Source: Neoarius graeffei (taxonomy: Eukaryota; Chordata; Actinopteri; Siluriformes; Ariidae). Taken from it: a stretch of 64,000 nucleotides of DNA. Every line of letters starts with the position of its first letter. The first letter of the stretch is position 1. Of this stretch, positions 49,575-60,034 are shown one piece after another. Made by a program: the position numbers and the translations under genes. The stretch lies in contig NC_083586.1 in assembly GCF_027579695.1 (NCBI RefSeq), forward strand, positions 6,134,001 through 6,198,000, in the 5' to 3' direction. The notes under the pieces were generated by a model. It was not told the DNA's origin. It ran no database searches and worked only from the letters and a program-made list of their open reading frames with translations.

Positions 49575-50310
49575 GTTCTCTCCTTTACAGGTCCTGTTGT
49601 TGTCAGGACAGGGGAAGCCTTTTTCTGTTGAGGGAAATGTTCTGCAAAACAAGAGCTTCTCTGGTTGTTTTGCAAAATATCAATCGATTCCTTGTATCTG
49701 GATGTGCCATTGAGATACAGTAACTCAACTGATTGCAGGATGCAGGAAATTCAAATACACGCATGAGATTGCCTCAAAGAGAAGCACTAATGAATCTCGT
49801 AAAAATCAGTGCTCCTTTTTCAATTAATCTAATTGTGCTTCATTTTGAAAGTAACTTTAATTTCATAAACTCTAAAAGGTATCTTTAGTTGCTTGAATCA
49901 CTCAAAACCACTCCAAAACATAGCAATTACCGAAGGATCCAGGAAGGTAGTAGCCATTGTTAGGGTATGATAGACAGATAGATGGTCTTTTTCTTTGTAT
50001 TTTCTCTTCTCTTATTCACCACTAAATAATACCGTCATTAGCTGACTGCTTTTCCAGAAAGTCCATAGTGAGAATTCACCAGTTGACCACTATTTCATTC
50101 TGAGGGGACTGACTCAGGTGTTTTTCATTTAAAGTGCACAGGATCTGATCAGAACTTGAGCTCGTTCACAGCCCAACCCACACAATCCAATGTGGCAACA
50201 GAGGGTACAATGGATGGTCCATCATGCCATGTGAGCAGACCAAGTGAGTTAAACATTGATGAGCAGTTATCACTCTGATTTGGTTCTAGGGGCACAGCCA
50301 ATTATGCTTT
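49575..50310. other. no recognised feature
   Basis: AT-rich spacer, no supported element. Confidence 0.4.
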
Positions 50311-50676
50311 CCATCCATCCATCCATCCATCCATTATCTGTAACCACTTATCTTGTACAGGGTCGCAAGCAAAGTGGGGCCTATTCCAGCTGACTATGGG
50401 CGAGATGCAGGGCACACCCTGGACAAGTCACCAGATCATCACAGGGCTAACACATAAAGACAAACAACCATTCACACCTACAGTCAATTTAGACCCACCA
50501 ATTAACCTAACCTGCATGTCTTCAGGGGAAAACAGAGCACCCAGAGGAAACCCACACAGGCACAGGAAGAACATGCATACTCCACACAGAAAGGCCCCCA
50601 TCAGCCACTGGGCTCAAACCCAGAACATGCTGGCTGTGAGGCGACAGCGTTAACCACTACATGACTGTGCCACCGC
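50311..50676 (-). mobile_element. V-SINE, minus strand
   Basis: Reverse of the family at 7623. The tail is at the low end with CCAT/ATCC repeats (about 50311-50334). The head contains inverse GTTAACGCTGTCGCCTCACA. It is more diverged than the other full copies, hence older. No clear target duplication was found. Confidence 0.85.
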
Positions 50677-50924
50677 CAACTGTTCTAATGCTCCCCGAGA
50701 CACCATGTTGCACCCAAATCCAGACCTATAGTGCCCAATATCATTGAAGCTGTGATGGTACTGGAATAAACCTCAGATCCAAAATTGCAGAAGTGGACCA
50801 TACCTATCTTGAAGAGAACTTGTTCCATGTTGATGGAAACAAAGGGTTTGGGATATGCAAGCTTGCTCAAAAGCAGCCTTCAGGTGAAATATATTATTTA
50901 AAGAGGTGCAAAGAGCAGCTTCAG
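50677..50924. other. no recognised feature
   Basis: Short spacer before the tRNA-Gln relic. Confidence 0.35.
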
Positions 50925-50989
50925 AGGTTCCACTGAGAGTTGAACTCAGACCACTGGATTCAGAGTGCTAACCATTACACCATGGAACC
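50925..50989 (-). pseudogene. tRNA-Gln pseudogene without anticodon
   Basis: GGTTCCATGGTGTAATGGTT, AGCACTCTGAATCCAG, TGAGTTCAACTCTCAGTGGA, ACCT. It is 65 nt instead of 72. The seven missing bases (canonical CTCTGGACTTTGAATCC) include the anticodon, so it cannot make a decoding tRNA. The A box and acceptor stem are intact. Confidence 0.88.
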
Positions 50990-51105
50990 AAGACACAGCT
51001 GCAAGATTGTTTTTACCATCAAATTACTGCCATATAACTGACCTCGCTCTGGCAAAAAATTTAGCACCCACTTGGTCAAAGGTGTACACAAACCACCAAT
51101 CCCCA

Positions 51106-51164
51106 TGCCCAGGAATGAATCAGGGACCTTCAGTCTTACGCTCTCCCTACTGAGCTATTTCAGC
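51106..51164 (-). pseudogene. tRNA-Phe pseudogene with anticodon-arm deletion
   Basis: GCTGAAATAGCTCAGTAGGG, AGAGCGTAAGACTGAAGGTC, CCTGATTCATTCCTGGG. The eight bases after GACTGAAG (canonical ATCTAAAG) are gone, and the 3' acceptor strand (TTTCGGCA) is lost. It lies 117 bp from the tRNA-Gln relic, on the same strand. Confidence 0.8.
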
Positions 51165-51300
51165 ATGCCCTACAGGGTTTAATTCATGGCTTCTTCCATG
51201 CAGTCGGATACAGCCTTTGGCCCTTGTGAAATGTATGCAGCAAGCAGAAATTTGTTTTTGAGATCACATTCCATTATATTACATTATAGGCATTAAGCAG

Positions 51301-51910
51301 ATGCACAACATCAACTCATCAGACTTGGAGGTAGACCGCCAGATTCAAGCTGCCACCAAAGCCTTCGGTGCTTTACAAAAGCAACTATGGTCTCGCCATG
51401 ACATCAAGAGAACCAGCAAGTTGAAAGTATACAACGCCACAGTCTTATCACCTCTGCTTTACGCCAACGAATGTATGAGACTATACGGTAAAACACTTCA
51501 AGTATCTGACCAGGCTACAACTGCGACACCTGCATCAAATCCTCAAAATAAGATGGCAGGACAAGGTCCCCGATGTAGAAGTCCTCAGGCGAGCCAAAAC
51601 AGTAAGCGTGGAAACCCTTATCACAGCTTCCCAACTTCGTTGGGCTGGACACGTCTACTACCCGAAGCCGTTTTCTACGGAGAACTGAGCCTAGGAAAGA
51701 GGCTGACAGAAACAAGGAGGACAGAAACTCAGGTACAAAGACGTTTGGAAGAGGAACATGAAGAATGCCGTCATTATCGATCAGATGTGAGAAAGGGATG
51801 CCTCGGTTAGAGCAACATAGCGAAGCAAAGTTAAAAGCTCAGTGTTTGAAATTGAAGACAAGCATCAAAGGGAGTATAGGAGAGCTCACGAAACTAGACA
51901 TTCCATAGCA
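51301..51910 (+). mobile_element. LINE ORF2 C-terminal fragment
   Basis: INSSDLEVDRQIQAATKAFG, ALQKQLWSRHDIKRTSKLKV, YNATVLSPLLYANE. Then, after frame changes, LRWAGHVYYPKPF-like and FYGELSLGKR. This is the end of an RT thumb plus the LLRWAGHV...YGEL..GKR C-terminal domain found in several animal LINEs. The clade is not assigned. Confidence 0.75.
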
Positions 51911-52481
51911 CCTCAACCGGGCCATTCATGCCACCACTGCGGACGACTCTGTCGCTCTGGTGTGGGGCTCGCGGCCCATCTGTGTTTCTGTGCATCCTAC
52001 TGAAGCAGGCATCATTGCTAGCAATGGACAGCCAACAAAGGGTTGCGGACAACTGGCACCATTGGTGGGGCCCCTTTGGCTATTCTGTTATAAGAGCAGG
52101 GCTGCCTGAGATTGATGACCCAGGACTAAGCATGCAATGGTTGACAGAAATGATTTCGAGTTATCCTGACAAGTCCATTGTGCACTTGTGCAATGAGCTA
52201 AGACTGTTGCATGATGCAAACACCGGTGAGGCATTCCCAAACCCAGTTGTATGGGTGAATGGTTTCAAACTGGACATGGATTGTCGCCGATGAGGCATTC
52301 GTGAAACTTTTGTTGAAAAGTCCAACATGAGAAGACTGATGGCAAATGATGGGGGGGGATGAAGTGCTAGGAACCTGTCTCTATCGCTGTAATGGTCCCT
52401 ATACGTGGTGCAAATTGACATGGGACAGAAGAAGAAAAGAAACTGGAAACACCTGGATTTGTCTGGACTGAAATAGGCGAC
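51911..52481 (+). other. unrecognised open stretch
   Basis: A frame at 51928-52293 reads PEIDDPGLSMQWLTEMISSY, PDKSIVHLCNELRLLHDANT, GEAFPNPVVWVNGFKLDMDC. I recognise no family. It follows the LINE scrap and is cut by a SINE, so it may belong to another repeat. Confidence 0.3.
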
Positions 52482-52615
52482 CTGTGATGACCTGGTGACT
52501 TGTCCAGGGTGTACCCCGCCTTTCGCCTGTAGTCAGCTGGGATAGGCTCCAGCTTGCCTGCGACCCTGTAGAAGGATAAAGCGGTTAGAGATAATGAGAT
52601 GAGATGAGATGAGAT
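52482..52615 (+). mobile_element. 5'-truncated V-SINE
   Basis: Only the 3' part (CTGTGATGACCTGGTGACTT ... ATGAG repeat). The target duplication GAAATAGGCGAC/GAAATGGGCGAC flanks it (52470-52481 and 52616-52627), so it is a genuine truncated insertion. Confidence 0.88.
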
Positions 52616-52627
52616 GAAATGGGCGAC

Positions 52628-53284
52628 ACATGTTTACTACTGATGTGCTTCCTCTTGTTTAGCAAGCCAGCCATGCTTCTGCTGCATCCTTGTGTGTACT
52701 CTCAATTAATGGGATCTTGGAAATTTTGGTGTTAGAAGAAATCTGCTTTCCCCTCTCTGCTAAACACATGCAATCGCGAATTTCAAAAGCCCCTGGACAA
52801 AGCCTTTCTCTCATCAAATTTGACACACAAACACTGGCTTAAGAGTCCAGTGCCTCATCGATGAGGCCAGTGCGGCATAGGCCTTAACCTCAAATGACCA
52901 GCATCAATAGCACTAACACTCATGTGAAGGGGAAACAAAAGCCATCTTGGCCATCTTTCTATTCGGGGCATGAAGCCCCTATTAGCCCACGTTCTATTAG
53001 ATATCTACATGAACGCAGGTTCATGTCACCTTTGCATTCTTCACAAAATCTGTATGGCTTTACTGATTTTATTGCTTTCAACAAGGGCTGTAACTTCATT
53101 GTCTTGGTATGTGATTCAAGTTAGGGAGTAAGACCTGTGATTCCCAGGAGAGATGCTACACTGTGTCCACTATCATAACTAGCAAGAAAATCTTGTGTTT
53201 ATTTCTCCATGATTTATGACTATTACAATGATTCCATTCACTATATTCTACTGGAAAGAAGGCATCCAAAAAAAACAAAACAAA
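52628..53284. other. non-genic stretch with one repeated block
   Basis: 53015-53117 pairs with 30516-30618. Otherwise no feature is recognised. Confidence 0.4.
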
Positions 53285-55819
53285 AACAGGTTCATGGGTG
53301 ACTTATTATTTACAGGCCCCCGGGGCCATATTCTGAGATTCTTTCTGAATTTGCAGATTTTATCTCAGATCTGGTTATTTACTTAGACAAAACTTTAGTT
53401 GCCGGAGATTTTAATATTCACTTCGATAACCCAGAAAACCCTTTGAAAACAGCGTTTGTGTCCATTTTAGATTCAGTAGGGATTAAAAAGAATGTCATAG
53501 GACTGACCCATAATGGTCATCACACCCTCGATCTAATACTAACATTCGGGTTAAATGTAGAAAATATAGTCATACTTCCACAGTCTGAAGTTATCTCAGA
53601 TCATTATCTCATCTCATTCAAAATATGTCTGAGTAATAATAATGCACCTAACCACGCTACTGTATTAAATTTACATTCACGTCAACTACTGCACAGAGCT
53701 TTATAAATGATCTCCCAGGGTTATCAACTTTGATTGGGTCACTGTCGGCCCCTGCAGATCTTGATCAGGGAACTGAATGCTTAGAGTCAACGTTCTGCCA
53801 TACTTGACCTCATTATCCGCCATAAGCTAATGTAGCTCCTCTTAAAAGGAAAATGTTCAGAGACAAAAAATTAGCACCCTGGTATAATGAAGACACTCAC
53901 ACTTTAAAACAGACCACTTGAAAATTGGAACGTAAATGGCGTCAAACAAAATTGGTAGCTTTCAAATTAGCATGGAAGGAGAGCTTCCTGAAGTATAGAA
54001 AAGCTCTTAGTGCTGCTAGATCAACTTATCTCCCCTCCCTAATAGAAGATAACAAAAATAATCCTAGATTCCTGTTTAATACTGTAGCAAAATTAACCAG
54101 GAATAAGTCCACTATAGACACGTGCATACCTGTACTATGTAGTAGCAATGACTTCATGAATTTCTTTCATGACAAAATTGAGAATATCTGACAAAAAACT
54201 CAAACTACTAATTTAAGGTCAGACAATGTAAGAGACCCTGTAGTTAACTGATAGAACTGTATCAGATCAGCAATTAGAATGTTTTACTCCCCTTAGAGAA
54301 ATTGAATTACTTCCATTAATCTCCGCATCAAAAGCCTCAACTTGTGTACCAGATCCCTTGCCTACATGTCTATTCAAAAAGATAATACCCAAAGTAATTG
54401 CACCACTTCTAAAAATAATAAATTCTTCTCTTAGGATTGGCTATGTACCCAAATCCTTTAAACTAGCAGTTATTGATTAAAAAACCTGACCTTGATCCCT
54501 GTCAGCTGTCCAATATCAAAACTCCCCTTTATCTCCAAGATCCTTGAAAAAGCTGTGGCACAGCAGTTTGCTCATATTTACATAGGAATAACATCCATGA
54601 AATGTATCAGTTAGGATTTAGACCTCATCATAGCACAGAGACAGCACTGGTTAAAGTAGTAAATGACCTACTGTTGGTGTCTGATCAGGGCTGTCTCGCT
54701 GCTTGTGTTGCTTGACCTTCATGCAGCATTTGATACCGCTGATCATTCCATTCTTCTGGATAGACTAGAAAATGTTGTGGGAGTTAAGAGAACGGCCCTC
54801 TCCTGGCTCAGCTCTAATTTAACTGATTGCTATCAGTATGTTGATGTAAATGGTGCTTTTTCTAGACATACTGAGGTAAAGTTACAAGGTTCTGTCTTGG
54901 GTCCACTGCTTTTTTCTTTAAATATGTTACCTCTGGGTGATATTATTCATAAACACTGTATTATTTTCCACTGTTGTGCTGATGACACACAGTTGTGTGG
55001 TTCTGCAAAACCTGATGAGAGACACCAGCTTAATAGAACTGAGTAATGTGTGAAGGACATTAGACACTGGATGCTTATTAACTTCCTTCTGCTTAACTCT
55101 GACAAGACTGAAGCACTTGTACTCGGACCACATGCAGCTAGAAGTAAGCTTTCTGATTACACAGTAACTCTGGATGGCCTTTCTGTTTCTTCACGTGCAG
55201 CAGTAAAAGACCTCGGAGTGATTATTGACCCCAGTCTTTCATTTGAAAATCACATTGATAACATTACCTGGATAGCTTTCTTTCATCTCAGAAATATTGC
55301 TCAGATAAGAAATTTAATGTCACTCCATGACGTGGAAAAAAACTAGTTCATGCTTTTGTTACCTCCAGGTTTTATTATTGTAATGCCTTACTGTCTGGAT
55401 GTTCCTATAAGTGCATGAACAAGCTCCAGTTAGTTCAAAATGCAGCAGCAAGAGTCCTTACTAGAACTAGAAAATATGACCACATCACACCTGTCTTATC
55501 CACACTGCATTGGCTCCCAATCAAATTTCATATCGATTATAAAATACTACTATTGACCTTTAAAGCACTGAATAGTCTCACGCCACAGTACCTGAGTGAA
55601 CTTCTGCTCCTCTATGACCCACCATGCCTACTTAGATCAAAGGGTGCAGGCTATCTGCTGGTTCCTCGTATAGTGAAGGTTGCATCAAGGGGCAGAGCCT
55701 TTTCTTACAAAGCCCTACAGTTATGCAACAGCCTTCCAAGTAGTGTTTGGGAATCAGACACAGTCTCAGCATTTAAGTCTCGGCTGAAAACATATCTGTT
55801 TAGTCAAGCCTTGTGTTAA
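53285..55819 (+). pseudogene. L2 ORF2 remnant (endonuclease and RT)
   Basis: Pieces in order: endonuclease end LVAGDFNIHFDNPENPLKTA...SDHYLISF (53390-53706); linker KLAWKESFLKYRKALSAARS (53925-54191); [53 protein letters not shown] (54663-55046); NSDKTEALVLGP (55050-55346); and NKLQLVQNAAARVLTRTRKY...SRLKTYLFSQALC (55415-55819). At least six frameshifts or stops separate them. It is an old copy; the PQGS motif is changed to LQGS. Confidence 0.9.
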
Positions 55820-56720
55820 TGGTGTTTATGAGGTAAAGGTGTAGATCTGGAGGGTCCTCAGACATAGAGTCTTTGGTAAACTGGGATGTATGGATGCTGT
55901 CAGTCCCCCACTCGCTTGCTCACTCGAGTCTGTTGACGATGTAGTGGCTGGCTGTTTTATGTCCTGGGGCTCCCTCATGCCTGTGTTACCTTCTGGCTGT
56001 CCCCTTTTAGTTATGCTGTCATAGTTAGTTTTTGCCGGAGTCCCTGCTTGTACTGTGCAATATGTATACAGGTACTGTTCCTACTTATTCAGGTGATATT
56101 GGGCATACCTAAGAACCTGCGTTTTCTCTCGCTCCCCCCCCCCCCCCGATCTTTCCATCTGAGTTACATGTCGGTCCTGGGATCAAGATGACGAACTCTT
56201 CTGCTCCTTGGACCTGCCTGATCCATCCTGGTGCCCTGTGTCTGGTTGGAGTCTCATCGCATCGTTCCTGTGGAGGACGGCCCCATGTGGACAGTTGAAA
56301 GTCACACTTGGAGGATGCTCTGGACACTTACAGTAATGCTTTTACGGCTGAGGACTACAGTTAACTTGCTAACTTTAGGACTACAGTTGCCATGAACAGT
56401 TTTGCACTCAAGTTTCCATCAATGAAGAGTTTATAACATCAACGAAACTGACTTCATGTTAAAACTGTTAATGTTAGAGTCATGTTGTCTGTTGTTGCCC
56501 AAATAAGGATGGGTTCCCTTTTGAGTCTGGTTCCTCTTGAGGTTTCTTCCTCATGTCATCTGAGGGAGTTTTTCCTTGCGACTGTCGCCACAGGCTTGCT
56601 CATTTGGGATAGATTAGGGATAAAATTAGCTCATGTTTTAAGTCGTTAAATTCTATGAAGCTGCTTTGCGACAATGTTTATTGTTAAAAGCGCTATACAA
56701 ATAAACTTGACTTGACTTGA
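53285..56720 (+). mobile_element. L2-clade LINE, 5'-truncated
   Basis: It starts inside the endonuclease (YRPPGPYSEILSEF) and runs through RT to a 3' UTR ending AAGCGCTATACAAATAAACT and a TTGAC repeat, the 3' signature of fish L2 elements. The C-run at about 56137-56148 is in the 3' UTR. A scrap of the same family is at 27262. Confidence 0.9.
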
Positions 56721-56869
56721 AAGTCCCTGCATTTGACTGTGCAAAACTCCCAACACCATTCTGTTAACATATATAGGTGCAAATATCAAGAAATAAAAGC
56801 TGAAATTCTGACCTATCACATATAGAAGGAAAGCCAAGAAGCCGTTATTTGTCACATGTAATTCTTAAG
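56721..56869. other. spacer
   Basis: Nothing recognised. Confidence 0.35.
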
Positions 56870-57240
56870 CACACAGTGGAATTTAAACTCTGCGTTTAAT
56901 GCATCTGGAGCAGTGAACACACACCCACACACACAAGTGAGCAATGAGCACACACACATAACCAGAGCAGTGGGCAGCTATGCTACAGCACCCAGGGAGC
57001 AGTTGTGGGTTAGGTACCTTGCTCAAGGACACTTCAGCCTAACCTCAGGCCATGGCTACCCCATAATAACCTAACCGCATGTCTTTGAACTGTGGGGGAA
57101 ACCAGAGCACCCAGAGGAAACCCACACAGGGAGAACATGCAAACTCCACACTGAAAGGCCCCCCTCGGCCAGTGGATTCAAACCCAGAACCTTCTTGCTG
57201 CGACATGATAGTGCTAACCACTACACCACCGTGCCACCCA
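56870..57240 (-). mobile_element. SINE-like repeat, minus strand
   Basis: 57080-57240 is the reverse of a V-SINE head and middle (inverse GTGGTTAGCACTATCATG...). 56920-57060 (GCAGTTGTGGGTTAGGTACC, TTGCTCAAGGACACTTCAGC) is a second common fish module, also seen in brief at 1107-1130. There is no L2-type tail. Confidence 0.65.
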
Positions 57241-57428
57241 CTTTTGACATCAAATGCAAATGTCGTCAGTGTATGGCAAAAAAACCCCAAACAAACAGAA
57301 TTGTCCTTGCTGTTCCAGTACTTTCGGGCTTGCAGCTGGAAATACTGTCAGAGCTGTTGCTCTCAAAAAATTAATCACTACATTCTGAGCAGCTTTCACA
57401 GTGGTGTGGAGGTGAAATGTGGAGAAAA
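57241..57428. other. spacer
   Basis: No recognised feature. Confidence 0.35.
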
Positions 57429-57433
57429 CATAT

Positions 57434-59790
57434 TGTAACAGTTCTAACGTAGGGTGGAGCACAGAGGACGGCAGGACAGAGATCAGGTTCGTACACAGGG
57501 GTTTTTATTGCCACGCTTTTTTTGCTGACCGATCTAATGGCCCGACGAGATCCATCCCAATCCTTTCGAACGGGGTCTCGATTAATGGTAGAGGGCGCAA
57601 AGGTGCTTTTGGGACAGCCGCTGGATTTACTAACTGGCATTCACGGCATGCCGTACACCCCCTACGGACATCGCTGCGAATCCCCGGCCAATAGAATCGG
57701 GCCATTATTCGGGCTAGTGTCTTATCTTGCCCTAACTGTCCAGCCATGGGATTAAAGTGAGCTGCCTGGAATACCAATTCACAGCGGCTCTTTGGAATTA
57801 AAAGTTGCACGACTCGCTCTTTAGTTTGAGTGTCCTGCGTCACTCGGTATAACCTATCCTTCATAATCGCGAAGTAGGGGAAGGACGGGGTGGCGTTCGG
57901 CTGGAGCGTTTGACAATCGATTACTCTCACTTGGTCAAACACATGTCGCAGAGTCTCGTCTCGTGACTGCTCTAATGGGAAATCCGCGAGGGATTCCCCA
58001 ATAGAAAGAGGAGGAGCCTGCGGCTCCTCACTCTGACATGGAGATGACATGGACGGCTCTGTGACAGCTGCTCCTGCCAGAGTGACACCGGGACCTCCCC
58101 CTGTCAAATGTCAGGACCCACTCTCTACTAAGCATCTCATTAAATCCCGAAATCCCGGCCAATCCGTCCCCAAACTTACAGAGTGGGTAAGGCGAGGATT
58201 AACCGCCGCCTTCACTATAAATTTTTCCCTTCGGAAAAAAATGTGGACCGACACCAAAGGGTAGCTGTGAACGTCCCTGTGCACACACAACACCTTCACC
58301 CCCTGTGCTCCCCCCAATGCCTCGTTTTGAACCAGGCTTTGGTGAATTGAGGTCTGGTTACAACCAGAATCCACCAACGCCTGATATGTATCCCCTTGGA
58401 TACTCACCAGTATGCGATACTCTCCAGCCCGATTGAGGGCGGCCTCTGGCGCATTGGGGATCCGAACCACCGCACCCACTTCCATCGCTGTGCACCGCTT
58501 TTGAAGGTGGCCCGGCTCCCCGCAGCGCCAGCAGACCGGCCCGGGCTTTCCCTCTGCACCGGTGTTCTGGGGCTCACTCACCTGAGGTGGGGGAGAGAAG
58601 GACACAGAAGGGAGAAACGGGAGGGTACCGCGGGTGCGGTGGGCCGGTTGGGGAGGCGCCGGCCCCCGCCTCTGCGGTGGGGGAATGGGGCGAGGACAGG
58701 ACACAGGAGGAGGGGGAGAGAGAGAGAGAGAAGAGGAGAGAAGAGAAGATGCCGTCTGCTGTCCTGCCGCCAGGACAGCCGCTAAATGGTCCTCCGCCAG
58801 CTCGACTGCCCGATCCAGCGACGCCGGGCGGTGGCACTGGACCCACTCAGCGGGTCCTGTTGGCAAGCGAGCGATGAACTGTTCCAGCACCACCTGGTCG
58901 ATGATTCCCTCGGCGTCGCAGTTGTCGGCCATCAACCACCGCCAGCAGGCGTCCCGGAGCTGCTGGCCAAATGGGAACGGCCGGCCAACTTCCTCCAAGC
59001 GCAACGCATGGAAGCGCTGGCGCTGCTGTTCTGGGGTGTGCCCCACGCGCTGGAGGATGGCCCGCCGAAGGGCCGCGTAGGCCAGCCAGCGGTCGGCGGG
59101 GAGCTGTAGCGCGGCCAGCTGTGCCTCTCCCGTTAGCAGGGGGAGGAGGCCACCCCAAGGCTTCGGCGACTTCCTCAAAGAGTGTGATGAACGCCTCGGG
59201 GTTGTCCTGCGGGCACACCTTGGTGATGGTGAGGGGAGACGGGCCCGCGGTAGGAGCTCTGGTGGACCCCGCCGATGCGAGGAGGTGCCAGAACGCCTCT
59301 CGATCTTCTTGTTGGGCCAGCACCAGGGCCTCGAAGCATCGCTCTTGCTCCTTCCAGGGGGTGACGAGCGCCTGGTGCTGGCTTTGCTGGGCCGTTGCGA
59401 GGGCGTGGACCAGGTCGGTGAACGGGGAGGACTCCATGGGGCTGCTCAGCTGGTGCTCCACTTTCCCGGGTTTCGGCACCACTGTAACAGTTCTAACGTA
59501 GGGTGGAGCACAGAGGACGGCAGGACAGAGAACAGGTTCATACACAGGGACTTTTATTGCCACACTTTTCAGTGAACAATAGCTTAATCAAACAGACACA
59601 CACAACCGGCGTCTGGTTCGGGGATGAGATCCTCTGCTCTCGCTCTCCCTCCTTAAATAGGGCGCAGTCACTGGGAAGACACAGACAAACACAGGTTAAT
59701 TGCCGTCAGGTGTAGTGATTCTGCCACTTACCTTCCCTGACTCCGCCCTCCTGTCACAGACCGGCGCTTGACCACGCCCCCGCTGCCACA
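57434..59790 (-). mobile_element. Ty3/Gypsy LTR retrotransposon, Gmr1-like, broken
   Basis: A fossil on the minus strand. It has the 5-bp target duplication CATAT at 57429-57433 and 59791-59795. A complete 5' LTR lies at about 59484-59790 (TGTGGCAG ... CTGTTACA, with TATTTAAG and AATAAA), and LTR sequence recurs at the other end. A tRNA-primer-site-like TGGTGCCGAAACCCGGG follows the LTR. Recognised parts are a gag with a SCAN-type capsid domain and a CCHC knuckle (CWRCGEPGHLQKRC), an aspartic-protease region (ALVDSGCNQTS) and an integrase HHCC-type region. A reverse-transcriptase region was not recognised. It is broken, with several breaks. The strong LTR match suggests a fairly young copy. 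Confidence 0.85.
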
Positions 59791-59795
59791 CATAT

Positions 59796-60023
59796 CAAAT
59801 GTTGAAACTGAGAAATTTTATTGTTGTTTGAAAAAGATATGCTAATTTTGAATTTGATGCCAGGAACACATTTCAAAAAGTTGGAACAGGGGCATGTTTA
59901 CCACTGTGCTGCATCACATCTTGTTTTAACAAAACTCTGTAAATGTTTGGGAACTGAGGAGAACAAATGCTGTAGTTTTGAAAGAGAAATGTTGTCCCAT
60001 TCTTGCCTGATTATAGGATTTCA
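59796..60023 (+). mobile_element. dispersed fish repeat, left part
   Basis: GAATTTGATGCCAGGAACAC, TTTCAAAAAGTTGGAACAGG and TTGTCCCATTCTTGCCTGAT are words of a very common fish dispersed element. The sequence continues after the SINE at 61669-61846 (CATAATGCACCAACTGTTTC). No coding part is seen. The class is uncertain. Confidence 0.5.
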
Positions 60024-60034
60024 GTTGCTCAAGC

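Noticed and set aside
58396-59501. Long plus-strand ORFs opposite the Gypsy gag
   Set aside because: They are shadows of a GC-rich minus-strand coding region and have low-complexity Arg/Gly/Ser content.
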